A stretch of DNA of 23,360 bases, taken from positions 1 through 23,360 of IMG/VR virus record IMGVR_UViG_3300045978_000010. One strand, 5' to 3'. Both the position numbers and the translations under genes were made by a program. The notes below the pieces were generated by a model. It was given only the letters and a program-made list of their open reading frames with translations, was not told the DNA's origin and did no database searches. Of the stretch, positions 1 through 7,172 are shown one piece after another. Every line of letters begins with the position of its first letter. Positions within the stretch are counted from its first letter, which is position 1. This stretch comes from a virus.

Positions 1-154
1 CGCCGCGGCGAGCGTGAACTTCGCGCGGCTCGTAGAAAGCGGCTTCCTTCGTTGGCGCGGGTCGGATACGATCTCGAACGATCTACTCTGGTTAGCACGG
101 AAGCCGCACGAATCCGGCGCATGGACGGCGGTCGTCGTCGACGAAGAACACTCG
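1..154. repeat. Left copy of a 154-bp terminal direct repeat
   Basis: Bases 1-154 match bases 23207-23360 at every position except one, G at 28 against A at 23234. The difference is the third base of an Arg codon (CGG or CGA) in the terminase frame, so it is silent. The repeat lies inside the terminase gene and joining the two ends restores an uninterrupted reading frame. This is the usual mark of a circular assembly of a circular or circularly permuted phage genome. The silent mismatch suggests two co-existing variants rather than a sequencing fault. A true packaged terminal repeat is less likely, because it would split an essential gene. Confidence 0.9.
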
Positions 155-232
155 GCGACCGCGGCGCTCGCCGCGATCCGCGCGTCCTGGTTAGCAAGCG
201 GTCCACAACTCGGAGCGCCGAAGATCCGCTAA
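1..232 (+). CDS. terL: Terminase large subunit, C-terminal end (continues from the right edge)
   Basis: The frame is open from base 2 and ends with TAA at 230-232. Its first residues are the same as those encoded at the right end of the window, so this is the last part of the large terminase that starts at 22059. Across the junction the protein would have 459 residues. The segment encodes the end of the RNase H-like nuclease domain, including a VVVDEEHS stretch whose acidic residues could be part of the metal site. The portal start codon follows the stop directly, which fits translational coupling. A GTG at 14 is in frame but is only an internal Val. Confidence 0.9.
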   Translation, partial: AAASVNFARLVESGFLRWRGSDTISNDLLWLARKPHESGAWTAVVVDEEHSATAALAAIRASWLASGPQLGAPKIR

Positions 233-1564
233 ATGACACTCCTAGACCGAATCGCCGAACTGTTCGTCCCGCCGGCGCAACCAGCGGTCGAAGTGCGGTC
301 GTCTCCCTGGCAGGACGTCCCGTCGTTCGAGGAACAGTTAGCCGCGATCCGGAATCGGCGCGCCGTCTGGCCGACGCCGTCGATCGCCGAAGCGCTGTCG
401 GTCCCGGCGATCTTCCGCGCCGTAACGCTAATCTCGAACACGGTCGGATCGCTCGCGCTCGAAGCCTATCGAGACGGCGTCCGTATGGATCAGGTCGACG
501 CGCCGCGGATCGTCGTCCGTCCGAATCCGCGGACGACGCCGCGCGAGTTCTACCGCGACGTCGCGTACTGTCTCGCGACACGCGGCGAATCCTGGTTATG
601 GATCGCGAAGCGTGCGGCGGACGGAACGCCGCTGTCTCTATACCCGATCCCGCCGCAACAGGTCGTCGTGACGGCGAACGACCGCGACGTCCTGAATCCG
701 GAGATCCGTTGGAACGACCGTCTAATGCGGAACTCCGAAGTCGTCCAACTCGTCCTCACGCGCGAACCAGGCGATCTCCGCGGCGCGGGGCCGCTCCAGC
801 GTTGTGGCGCGGCGGTATCCGTCGCCGTCGAAGCGAACCAGTACGCCGCGAACTACTACAGCGCCGGCGGCGTCCCGTCCGTCCTGGTTAAGTCGGCGGT
901 CACGCTCGACGACGACGAGACGGCGGCGCTTAAAGCGCAATGGATCGAGTCCGCGCCGAATATCCCGCGCGTAATCGACCCGACGATCGACTCCGTCGAA
1001 GTTATGGGTAGCGATCCGGAGAAAGCCGGGATCTCGGAACAGCGGACAATGAATACCGGCGACGTCGCGCGCGAATTCGGGATACCCGGCGCGCTACTCG
1101 AGTACCAGTCCGCCGGCTCGTCGCTCACCTACCAGAACGTGTCCGAAGTGTACGTCCAGTTCGTCCGTACCTGTCTCGCGCCGAACTATCTCGAGCCGAT
1201 CGAACAGGCTATGAACGACTTACTTACCAGGTCGACCGTTACGCGCTTTAACGTCGACGGACTCCTACGCGCGGACATAAAGACGCGGTACGACGTGCAT
1301 GGCGTCGCGATCGACAAAGGGATCTACGACGCGGTATACGCGCAAGCGATCGAAGGGATCGCGCCGGGATCGGTCGAAACGGCTCCGATCCCGCCGGCGC
1401 AACCAGCGGCGGACATTACGTCGCTTGCCGGCTTCCGCTCCGCATGGACCGGCTCGCTCGAAGATCTCCGCTGTAGCCGTTGCGGACGGCTCGCCGGACG
1501 CGTGTCCGGACCAGCGGAGATTCGTTGTAACCGATGCGGCGCTACCGTCGTCCGCGCGGCGTAG
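233..1564 (+). CDS. Portal protein (HK97/SPP1-like) with C-terminal Com-like zinc ribbon
   Basis: This 443-residue protein follows the terminase without a gap. Its N-terminal part has portal features: an early SVPAIFRAVTLISNTVGSLA helix, then the LYPIPPQQVVV region and a PGALLEYQSAGSSLTYQN segment that resembles the wing and stem of HK97-type portals. Portals form the dodecameric ring through which DNA enters the head. The last 32 residues are unusual. They contain two CxxC pairs (Cys414, Cys417, Cys432, Cys435) arranged as LRCSRCGRL and EIRCNRCGA, the layout of the small zinc-binding translation activator Com of phage Mu. Such Com-like proteins are normally separate. The portal role is well supported by order and sequence; the role of the fused ribbon is unknown. 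Confidence 0.9.
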   Translation: MTLLDRIAELFVPPAQPAVEVRSSPWQDVPSFEEQLAAIRNRRAVWPTPSIAEALSVPAIFRAVTLISNTVGSLALEAYRDGVRMDQVDAPRIVVRPNPRTTPREFYRDVAYCLATRGESWLWIAKRAADGTPLSLYPIPPQQVVVTANDRDVLNPEIRWNDRLMRNSEVVQLVLTREPGDLRGAGPLQRCGAAVSVAVEANQYAANYYSAGGVPSVLVKSAVTLDDDETAALKAQWIESAPNIPRVIDPTIDSVEVMGSDPEKAGISEQRTMNTGDVAREFGIPGALLEYQSAGSSLTYQNVSEVYVQFVRTCLAPNYLEPIEQAMNDLLTRSTVTRFNVDGLLRADIKTRYDVHGVAIDKGIYDAVYAQAIEGIAPGSVETAPIPPAQPAADITSLAGFRSAWTGSLEDLRCSRCGRLAGRVSGPAEIRCNRCGATVVRAA

Positions 1565-1581
1565 GAAGGGAGTAAGGCAAC

Positions 1582-2025
1582 GTGTCTCATTGGTACACGC
1601 CGGCGAAGGAACGGCTCGCGAAAGGCGATCTCGATTGGGACGAAGCCGGCCACGATATCCGGGTAATCCTGGTTATGACGAATACGACCGCGGATACCGA
1701 CCAGGACGCCGGAACGATCTCGGCGATCGGAACGCTCGACGAGTACGACGGATCCGGCTACACGCGTCCGGCGCTTACGCAGTCGGTCGTCCGTGACGAT
1801 GCGAACAATCGCGCCGAACTGGACGCGAACGACTTTACGTTCGGGTCGACGGTCGCGGCGGGAACGCGACAAGCCGCCGGAATGGTCGTCTATCGCCATG
1901 TCGACGGGACCGCGGCCAACGACCTTCCGATCGCCTATATCGACTCGGGCGGCTTCCCGTTCTCCGGGAACGGCGGCGCGATTAACGTCACGGTAAACGC
2001 CGAAGGACTCCTACAAGTTACCTAG
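1582..2025 (+). CDS. Small phage structural protein, probably head-associated
   Basis: The GTG start at 1582 has a good ribosome binding site, GGAAGGGA, about 9 bases upstream. The 147-residue product starts SHWYTPAKERLAKGDLDWD, then IRVILVMTNTTAD, and ends in a beta-rich part with YIDSGGFPFSGNGGAINVTVNAEGLLQV. This resembles a widespread family of small phage structural proteins that start with a YTxAKExLxxGxID-type motif and end in a PxxxNGGxxxVxW-like strand. The family is found among virion genes, but its exact role is not settled. It lies 17 bases after the portal gene and 24 before a fibre-like gene, so a decoration or accessory virion role is plausible. Confidence 0.65.
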   Translation: MSHWYTPAKERLAKGDLDWDEAGHDIRVILVMTNTTADTDQDAGTISAIGTLDEYDGSGYTRPALTQSVVRDDANNRAELDANDFTFGSTVAAGTRQAAGMVVYRHVDGTAANDLPIAYIDSGGFPFSGNGGAINVTVNAEGLLQVT

Positions 2026-2049
2026 CCGCCGGCTCGGTCCGGCTCCGCT

Positions 2050-3627
2050 ATGGCGATCTCGCTAAAGACCGCTGGAACATGGGCGCGCGTCGTCGCCGAC
2101 CCGTCGTCCGTGACGATCCCCGGTACGCCGGCGTCCGGCGACCGAATGTTCCTGTTCGTGTCCTGGAAGGATTACGCCGTCACGCTTGCGGATCCGTCCG
2201 GCTGGACGCAAATCGACGACTTCGCGGACGGGACGACTAGCGCCGGTAACGGGACCGGGTCGGTCCATAACCGGGTCTACTACCGCGACTGGCAATCCGG
2301 CGACGGCGCTCCGTCCCTGAACTGGTCCGCGTCGCCGACCGAAGCGCACGCCGTAATCCAGTTATGGACGAAGGGCGGCGGCGACATATGGTCGACGCCG
2401 GCGGCGGTCCATTGCGCCATCCCGGTCGAAGATCCCTGGTCCGAACCGGCGTCGTCGACGATCGACGTCCCGTCCGGAAGCGTCGTTATGTCGCTCGTCG
2501 GCCTACGCGACGACTCGTCGACGATCGCGCGCGGCGCGGACGATATCGACGACAACGGATCGCCGACCGTTACCTGGAACGGGAACTACGTCGAATCGCC
2601 GGCGACGCACTTTAGTTCGACGACCGGACTCGACATGTCCGGCGATCTCGGCCATCGGTTCGTGACGACTGGCGCGTCGGGCGTCACGCTCGTTACCGCC
2701 GGCGATCCGGCGGCGTCGGAGTCCGGCGCGTGCATATTCGTCGTCCAGGGACTAGCGACGACGACGACCCTAACTCCCGATCCGGTCGCCGCTCCGTCCG
2801 CGGTCCCGACGCCAACGCTCGCGCTGTCGCTCGCGCTGTCGCCGGATCCCGCGACCGCGCCGACGGCGGTCCCGACGCCAACGATCGCGCTATCCCTAGC
2901 CCTAACTCCCGACCCGGTCGCGTCTCCGACGGCGGTCCCGCCGCCGACCGTCGTCGTCGACACGGTCGTCGCGCCCGATCCGGTCGCGGCTTCGTCCGCC
3001 GTTCCGACGCCGACGATCTCGTTAGCGCTCGAGATATCGCCGGATCCGATGGCCGCGGCGTCGGCGATCCCGACGCCGACGATCGAGACGCCGCTATCCC
3101 TGTCTCCGGACGCTGTAGCGACCGCTACCGCGGTCCCGACGCCGTCCCTGGATCTATCCCTATCCATAGCGCCGGACGCCGCTCCGACCGCTACCGCGGT
3201 CCCGACGCCGACGATCGCGCTGTCGCTCGAACTGTCGCCGTCTCCGGTCCCGGCGGTACTCGCGATCCCGACGCCGACGATCGACGCCGGCGGCTCGCCG
3301 ACGACGACACTCGAGCCGGACGCGGTCGCCGCGCCGACCGCGGTCCCGACGCCAACGGTCGACCTGGTACTCGCGCTGTCGCCGTCTCCGGTCGCCGCAG
3401 TCCTGGACGTCCCGACGCCGTCGATAACCGTCGACGTCGTCCTGTCTCCGACTCCGGTCGCGGCGACGCTGGTCGTCGTCGGCGTGTCGCTCGGCGGCGG
3501 CGTTCCCGACGAAGTCGAAGCGACGATCGTCCGCCGGACGACGACAGCGTCCGCTGGACGGCGACGACTGTCGGGTACGATCGACCGGCGTCGGCTATTA
3601 CTAGGAAGGGCGGTACGCCGGATATGA
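2050..3627 (+). CDS. Virion accessory fibre-like protein with eleven 22-residue Pro/Ala repeats
   Basis: The 525-residue protein has two parts. Residues 1 to about 238 form a beta-rich domain with a GDRMFLFVSWKD strand and a GSVHNRVYYRD strand, like the jelly-roll or lectin-like domains found in many phage surface proteins. Residues 241-484 are about eleven tandem units of 22 residues with the pattern LSPDPVAAPTAVPTPTIALS; unit 8 is four residues longer. The last 40 residues are Arg-rich (SAGRRRLSGTIDRRRLLLGR). The repeats suggest an extended stalk carrying the N-terminal domain. The gene sits between portal and capsid rather than with the tail fibres, so a head fibre or decoration is my inference. 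Its stop overlaps the next start as ATGA. Confidence 0.6.
   Translation: MAISLKTAGTWARVVADPSSVTIPGTPASGDRMFLFVSWKDYAVTLADPSGWTQIDDFADGTTSAGNGTGSVHNRVYYRDWQSGDGAPSLNWSASPTEAHAVIQLWTKGGGDIWSTPAAVHCAIPVEDPWSEPASSTIDVPSGSVVMSLVGLRDDSSTIARGADDIDDNGSPTVTWNGNYVESPATHFSSTTGLDMSGDLGHRFVTTGASGVTLVTAGDPAASESGACIFVVQGLATTTTLTPDPVAAPSAVPTPTLALSLALSPDPATAPTAVPTPTIALSLALTPDPVASPTAVPPPTVVVDTVVAPDPVAASSAVPTPTISLALEISPDPMAAASAIPTPTIETPLSLSPDAVATATAVPTPSLDLSLSIAPDAAPTATAVPTPTIALSLELSPSPVPAVLAIPTPTIDAGGSPTTTLEPDAVAAPTAVPTPTVDLVLALSPSPVAAVLDVPTPSITVDVVLSPTPVAATLVVVGVSLGGGVPDEVEATIVRRTTTASAGRRRLSGTIDRRRLLLGRAVRRI
2770..3501 (+). repeat. Eleven tandem 66-bp coding repeats
   Basis: Each 66-base unit encodes about 22 residues built around PDPVAA, then AVPTPT, then a short hydrophobic strand. 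Unit 8 carries four extra residues and the last unit is degenerate. DNA identity between units is only moderate, with GTCCCGACGCC the best-kept core, so this is an old protein repeat rather than a fresh DNA duplication. The same bases also give regular-looking low-complexity frames on the other strand, which should not be read as genes. Confidence 0.85.
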
Positions 3628-3983
3628 CCGATATCGAAGTAATCCGCGGCGACGACGAGATCTACGACCTTGCGTTTACCGACGCGGACGGCGATCCCGT
3701 CGACCTAACGGGCGCGGGAATCGTCTTTACAGCGAAGCGCCGGATCCAGGACGAAGACGCCGACGCCGTATTGCAGTACGACGAGACGAACGGGATAACC
3801 GTTACCGATGCGCTCGGCGGGATCGCCGAACTCGAGATCGCCGGCGACGACACGTCCGTACTCGAGGATAAGAAAGTCGTACTCCGCTACGACCTGGAAG
3901 TAACGCTCGCCGCCGGGACGGTTCGGACGCCGCTGCTCGGGAAGATGATTGTCCGTCCAGACGTGACGAATGGCGGTCCATAG
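3624..3983 (+). CDS. BppU-N-like / Ig-like beta-sandwich virion protein
   Basis: The 119-residue product starts at an ATG that overlaps the previous stop by four bases (ATGA). It contains DEIYDLAFTDADGDPVDLTG followed by IVFTAKRRIQDEDADAVLQYD, a signature seen in the N-terminal domain of phage upper baseplate proteins (BppU_N family) and many small phage proteins. The fold is a beta sandwich that usually attaches another module to the virion. Here it stands alone, just after the repeat-rich fibre-like gene, so it may help attach that protein to the head. A longer open frame from 2730 is an artefact of the repeats: the residues before Met3624 are Arg/Asp-rich and have no family likeness. Confidence 0.65.
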   Translation: MTDIEVIRGDDEIYDLAFTDADGDPVDLTGAGIVFTAKRRIQDEDADAVLQYDETNGITVTDALGGIAELEIAGDDTSVLEDKKVVLRYDLEVTLAAGTVRTPLLGKMIVRPDVTNGGP

Positions 3984-4091
3984 GTGTAGAGTCGCGGCGA
4001 TCGCGCGGAGCGCCTAGAGCGCCGGTCGCATCGGACGGCTTCGTCGGAGCGTCTAGAACGCCGGTACGGAGACGAGTTCGAGGTACAGCAA
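3984..4091 (+). promoter_or_regulatory. Gap before the capsid gene with paired 21-bp direct repeats
   Basis: This 108-base gap is the longest in the structural block. It holds two 21-base direct copies, 4006-4026 (CGGAGCGCCTAGAGCGCCGGT) and 4045-4065, which differ at two positions and start 39 bases apart. Each copy is centred on CTAG with partly symmetrical GCGC flanks, like a protein-binding half-site or a small RNA stem. A ribosome binding site, GAGGT at 4080-4084, is seven bases before the TTG start at 4092. No clear -35/-10 pair is seen. A control element that raises or times capsid expression is inference. Confidence 0.45.
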
Positions 4092-5786
4092 TTGGACGCG
4101 ATCATTCCTACGGAGATCCAGGTACGCGACGCCGCGAAGCGAGAAATCGACATGCGGCTTGTTCCCTGGAACGTCTCGATCGACACGATTACCGGACCGG
4201 AGATCTTCGAGCGCGGCGCGTTCGAGGGTACCGACCCGGCGAAAGTCCGGCTTATGGGTCCGGAACACGAAGCGCTAATCGGCGTCGGACAGGACGGAAA
4301 ACCGGCCATGAAACGCCGACCGACAGGTCGCGCGATCGCGCTCGACGATCGGGAAGACGGACAGTACGCGACGTTCCGGGTCGCGCGGACGGTCGCCGGC
4401 GACGAGCAACTAGCGCTCGCCGTCGACGGAATCGTCGACGGCGTCTCGATCGAGTTTAAGCCGCGTCCGCCGGGACCGCGGACCGAACTCCGACAAGGTC
4501 GACGAACGCGGGTCTACGGACGCGCGACGGCGACGCTAACAGGGACGTCGACGACCTATACGCCGGCGTTCGAGGATGCGGCGGTCGTAGCAGTACGGAC
4601 CGCCGACGTAGGAGAAACCGAAGATATGGGCGTCGTGAAATCGAAGACCGACGACGAATCGGTCGAAGTACCGACCATTATCCAGTCGACCGAATCGGTC
4701 GATCTCGAGCCGGTCCAGGTACGCGGATCGCTCGGCGACGCGCTGTCGCGTCTCGAGTCGACCGTCCAGGACGGATTCGCCGGCTTCGCAAAGACATTCG
4801 GCGAGCGGATCGGGTCGCTCGAGGAACAGACGCGATCCGCGTTCGTCGTTCCCGGCGCGCCGATTACGCCGGATATGCACAAAGGCGAATGGATGAATCT
4901 CGCGATTCGTGCGCTCGCCGGCGAACGGATCTCCGACACGGAGTTCCGCGTCGTGGCCGATCTCGTTACCGACGACAACGTCGGCGTCGTTCCGCCGACC
5001 TACATGTCGGAACTCATCGGCGTTATCGACAACCAGCGTCCGTTCATGGAGTCGACGCGTCGGCTTCCGACGCCGGAAACCGGTATGAACATGATCGTTC
5101 CGAAGATCGTTACGCGACCTTCGACCGGCGTCCAGGCGGACGAAAAGGACGAACTCGCGTCTTCGCCGACGTCGATCCAGACGGAGACGTTCGGCGCGGA
5201 GACGATCGGCGGCGTCGGCGACCTGTCGATCCAGTTACTTCGACGCTCGTCGCCGTCGTATCTCGACCTGTTCCTGGAACTACTCGGCGAACAGTACGCA
5301 ATGGACGCCGAAGACCGCGCGCTCCGACACTTGTTCGACGAGATCGGCGGCGGCGTCGGCGGGGCGGAAGCAATGGATCCCGCCGACCTGGAACTCGGCG
5401 GCGCGTTCCAGACGTCGTTCGGCGCGATCCGCCGACCGCCGGACACAATCTGGCTGTCGACCGAAGCCGTCGCGGAGTTTATCGACGCGAAGGCGACCGG
5501 GACGAACGCTCCGCTCTATCCCGGAGTCCAGGCTTCCGCGACAGCGGCAGGCGGGATCTCGGGAACGATCTCCGGACTTCGCGCCGTGCATGTTCCGGGA
5601 CTGGACTCGCATGGCGCGTTCGCCGTCGTCGGTCCGTCGCGCGGCTTCGCATGGGCGGAAGACGGGACGTTTACCCTGCAAGTCGACGTCCCGTCGAAGG
5701 CGGGACGCGACGTGGCGCTGGTCGGGATTATCTGGTTCGCTCCCTGGTACCCGGCGGCGTTTACCGCCTACAACGTCGCGTCCTAG
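4092..5786 (+). CDS. Fused prohead protease and HK97-fold major capsid protein
   Basis: The TTG start is supported by GAGGT seven bases upstream. The 564-residue product joins two normally separate proteins. Residues 1 to about 170 are an HK97-type prohead protease (peptidase U35): LVPWNVSIDTITGPEIFERGAF, the His motif GPEHE (His59) and the Ser motif DGVSIEF (Ser119). Residues 171-250 are an acidic linker with a heptad-like helix (LGDALSRLESTVQDGFAGFAK), matching a scaffolding delta domain. From about 250 to the end is the capsid fold, with PPTYMSELIGVID, the ETFGAETIGGVGDLSIQLL region and a WFAPWYPAAFTAYNV end. The protease would cut the scaffold away during head maturation. A few phages carry such fusions. 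The stop codon is clean and no separate capsid gene exists. Confidence 0.9.
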   Translation: MDAIIPTEIQVRDAAKREIDMRLVPWNVSIDTITGPEIFERGAFEGTDPAKVRLMGPEHEALIGVGQDGKPAMKRRPTGRAIALDDREDGQYATFRVARTVAGDEQLALAVDGIVDGVSIEFKPRPPGPRTELRQGRRTRVYGRATATLTGTSTTYTPAFEDAAVVAVRTADVGETEDMGVVKSKTDDESVEVPTIIQSTESVDLEPVQVRGSLGDALSRLESTVQDGFAGFAKTFGERIGSLEEQTRSAFVVPGAPITPDMHKGEWMNLAIRALAGERISDTEFRVVADLVTDDNVGVVPPTYMSELIGVIDNQRPFMESTRRLPTPETGMNMIVPKIVTRPSTGVQADEKDELASSPTSIQTETFGAETIGGVGDLSIQLLRRSSPSYLDLFLELLGEQYAMDAEDRALRHLFDEIGGGVGGAEAMDPADLELGGAFQTSFGAIRRPPDTIWLSTEAVAEFIDAKATGTNAPLYPGVQASATAAGGISGTISGLRAVHVPGLDSHGAFAVVGPSRGFAWAEDGTFTLQVDVPSKAGRDVALVGIIWFAPWYPAAFTAYNVAS

Positions 5787-5821
5787 TCGACGCGACCGCA
5801 TAGGACGGAGTCTCCGACCCG

Positions 5822-6097
5822 ATGGCCGACTGGCCGACGACCGACGAACTCAAGCAACGGCTAGACGTTACGTCGGACGAATGGAACGACCATATGGACC
5901 GGCTTATCGAAGCCGGGATCCTATGGACGAAGAATCGGGTCGGAGACTGGTCCGAAGACGACGACGAACCGGACGACACGCTCGCGCAAGTCGCGCTCGA
6001 ACGAGCGGTCGAGTACGCAACGAACGGTCCCGGTTCGCCGCCGTACAAGTCGGAAACGATGATGTTCGGTCATAGACGGAGATTCGCGGTAGCCTAA
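5822..6097 (+). CDS. Head-tail connector protein (adaptor)
   Basis: The 91-residue protein starts 35 bases after the capsid gene, with GGACGGAG upstream of the ATG. It begins WPTTDELKQRLDVTSDEWNDHMDRLIEAG and continues with a helical LAQVALERAVEYAT segment. This matches the short helical connector proteins that follow the capsid gene in HK97-like phages and bind beneath the portal. Its stop overlaps the next start as TAATG. The connector role rests on gene order and helix pattern more than on fixed motifs. Confidence 0.65.
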   Translation: MADWPTTDELKQRLDVTSDEWNDHMDRLIEAGILWTKNRVGDWSEDDDEPDDTLAQVALERAVEYATNGPGSPPYKSETMMFGHRRRFAVA

Positions 6098-6252
6098 TGC
6101 GAGACGTACGAAGCGAGATCCAGGCGCGCGAAGCGCGGACACGCGGCGAGCCGCCGGCGAAGGAAGCGAAGCCGAAGGCGAGCAAGGAAGCGAAGCCGGA
6201 AGCCGACGCGCCGGACAAGGAAGCCGGCGACGATGGCTCGAGCGACACTTAA
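6097..6252 (+). CDS. 51-residue Lys/Ala/Glu/Pro-rich small protein
   Basis: A short frame starts at the ATG in a TAATG overlap with the connector gene and ends TAA at 6250-6252, overlapping the next gene by 20 bases. The product begins MRDVRSEIQAREART and is then almost only charged residues, Ala and Pro, with three KEAKP-like units (PAKEAKP, KASKEAKP) and an acidic GDDGSSDT end. It should be disordered. The start overlap, which uses the same junction type as other genes here, and the fit in the operon argue that it is real. I do not recognise a family. It may be a flexible accessory to the neck. Confidence 0.6.
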   Translation: MRDVRSEIQAREARTRGEPPAKEAKPKASKEAKPEADAPDKEAGDDGSSDT

Positions 6253-6658
6253 GGGAGCGCCGGAACTTCGCCGCCGGCTAAAGGCGATCCGGACCGTCTT
6301 TAAGCCGGTCGGACTGGAATGGACGGAGCGGACCGTCCGGATCGCGCGCGGGAAGGTACCCGTAAAGACGGGACGTCTCCGCGGCTCGATCCGGCGGCGC
6401 AACGCGTCGCAACGCAAGGCGAGCGTCGTCGGACACTACTCCGCGTCGTTCGTCGACAAGGGAACGCAAGCGCACGACGTGTTCGCGAAGAAAGCCGAAA
6501 CGCTGTCCTGGTCCGCCGGCGGGACGACGTTCTTCCGGAAGCGCGTCCATAAGGAACGGACTCGAGCGCGACCGTTTAAGCGCGAGTCCGGACAGCAAGC
6601 GCTACGCGAGACGGACATACTCGCCGACCTAATCAAACTATGGAACGAAGCGGCGTAA
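6233..6658 (+). CDS. HK97 gp10-like head-tail joining protein
   Basis: The 141-residue basic protein contains VPVKTGRLRGSIRRR, then VGHYSASFVDKGTQAH and RARPFKRESGQQALRE. These are the hallmarks of the HK97 gp10-like family: the KTGxLRxSI motif, the Y..xVxxGTxxH motif and the PFxxPAL-like end. Proteins of this family join the head connector to the tail end. It overlaps the 51-residue gene by 20 bases and is one base before the next start. Confidence 0.85.
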   Translation: MARATLKGAPELRRRLKAIRTVFKPVGLEWTERTVRIARGKVPVKTGRLRGSIRRRNASQRKASVVGHYSASFVDKGTQAHDVFAKKAETLSWSAGGTTFFRKRVHKERTRARPFKRESGQQALRETDILADLIKLWNEAA

Positions 6659-6659
6659 C

Positions 6660-7112
6660 GTGGCGCGGTCGTCGTTCCAGGTCGCTATGCGAGCCGCCGC
6701 CGTCGCGCTACTCGAGGGATACGCGGCGTCCATATCTCCCGCGATCTCCCTACAGGTATACCGCGGACGTCCGCGGACGCTCCGTCCGCCGACGGGCTTC
6801 GTGGAAGGGATTCTCGAACCGGAGATCCGGTATACCGCCGGCCTACGACAGCGGACGCCACAAGCCGAAATCATCCTGGTACACGGTCCGTTCGACAGCG
6901 GCGAGATCGTCGACCAGAAAGACGCGTTCGTCGACGGCTTCCTGGACTTCGTTACGGACAACAAGGACGCCGCCGGACCAGGGACGTTGATCTACGTTAT
7001 CTCGACGCTCGATATCCCGGACTGGATCCCGACGTGGGTACCGGAGCGCGAGCAATATGCGTACTACGCGACTCGGGTCGTACTCGAAGGGAGTAGCCTA
7101 GACGCGAACTAA
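6660..7112 (+). CDS. Probable tail terminator / minor tail protein
   Basis: The GTG start follows the previous stop by one base. The 150-residue product has an N-terminal helix (FQVAMRAAAVALLEGYAA) and an alternating strand pattern (QVYRGRPRTLRPPTGFVEGI, AEIILVHG, RVVLEG), as in tail terminators such as lambda gpU. Its place between the gp10-like gene and the major tail protein is the usual site of the terminator, the ring that stops tail-tube growth and meets the head. Direct motif support is weak, so the name depends mainly on order. Confidence 0.6.
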   Translation: MARSSFQVAMRAAAVALLEGYAASISPAISLQVYRGRPRTLRPPTGFVEGILEPEIRYTAGLRQRTPQAEIILVHGPFDSGEIVDQKDAFVDGFLDFVTDNKDAAGPGTLIYVISTLDIPDWIPTWVPEREQYAYYATRVVLEGSSLDAN

Positions 7113-7172
7113 ATATCGACCTGGTCCCGCGCGGGACGGTACGCGCAACTCATAGAACGAAAGGGTCGAATC

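Noticed and set aside
1324-1899. 191-codon minus frame across the portal end
   Set aside because: It is opposite well-supported plus-strand genes and has no recognisable protein features.
2586-3167. Minus-strand frame with regular VGVGTADGAATGSG-like repeats
   Set aside because: It is the antisense reading of the 66-bp coding repeats; there is no ribosome binding site and the plus frame has a clear start and domain.
2770-3501. CRISPR-like array
   Set aside because: The repeats are 66 bases, have no unique spacers and are in frame within a protein.
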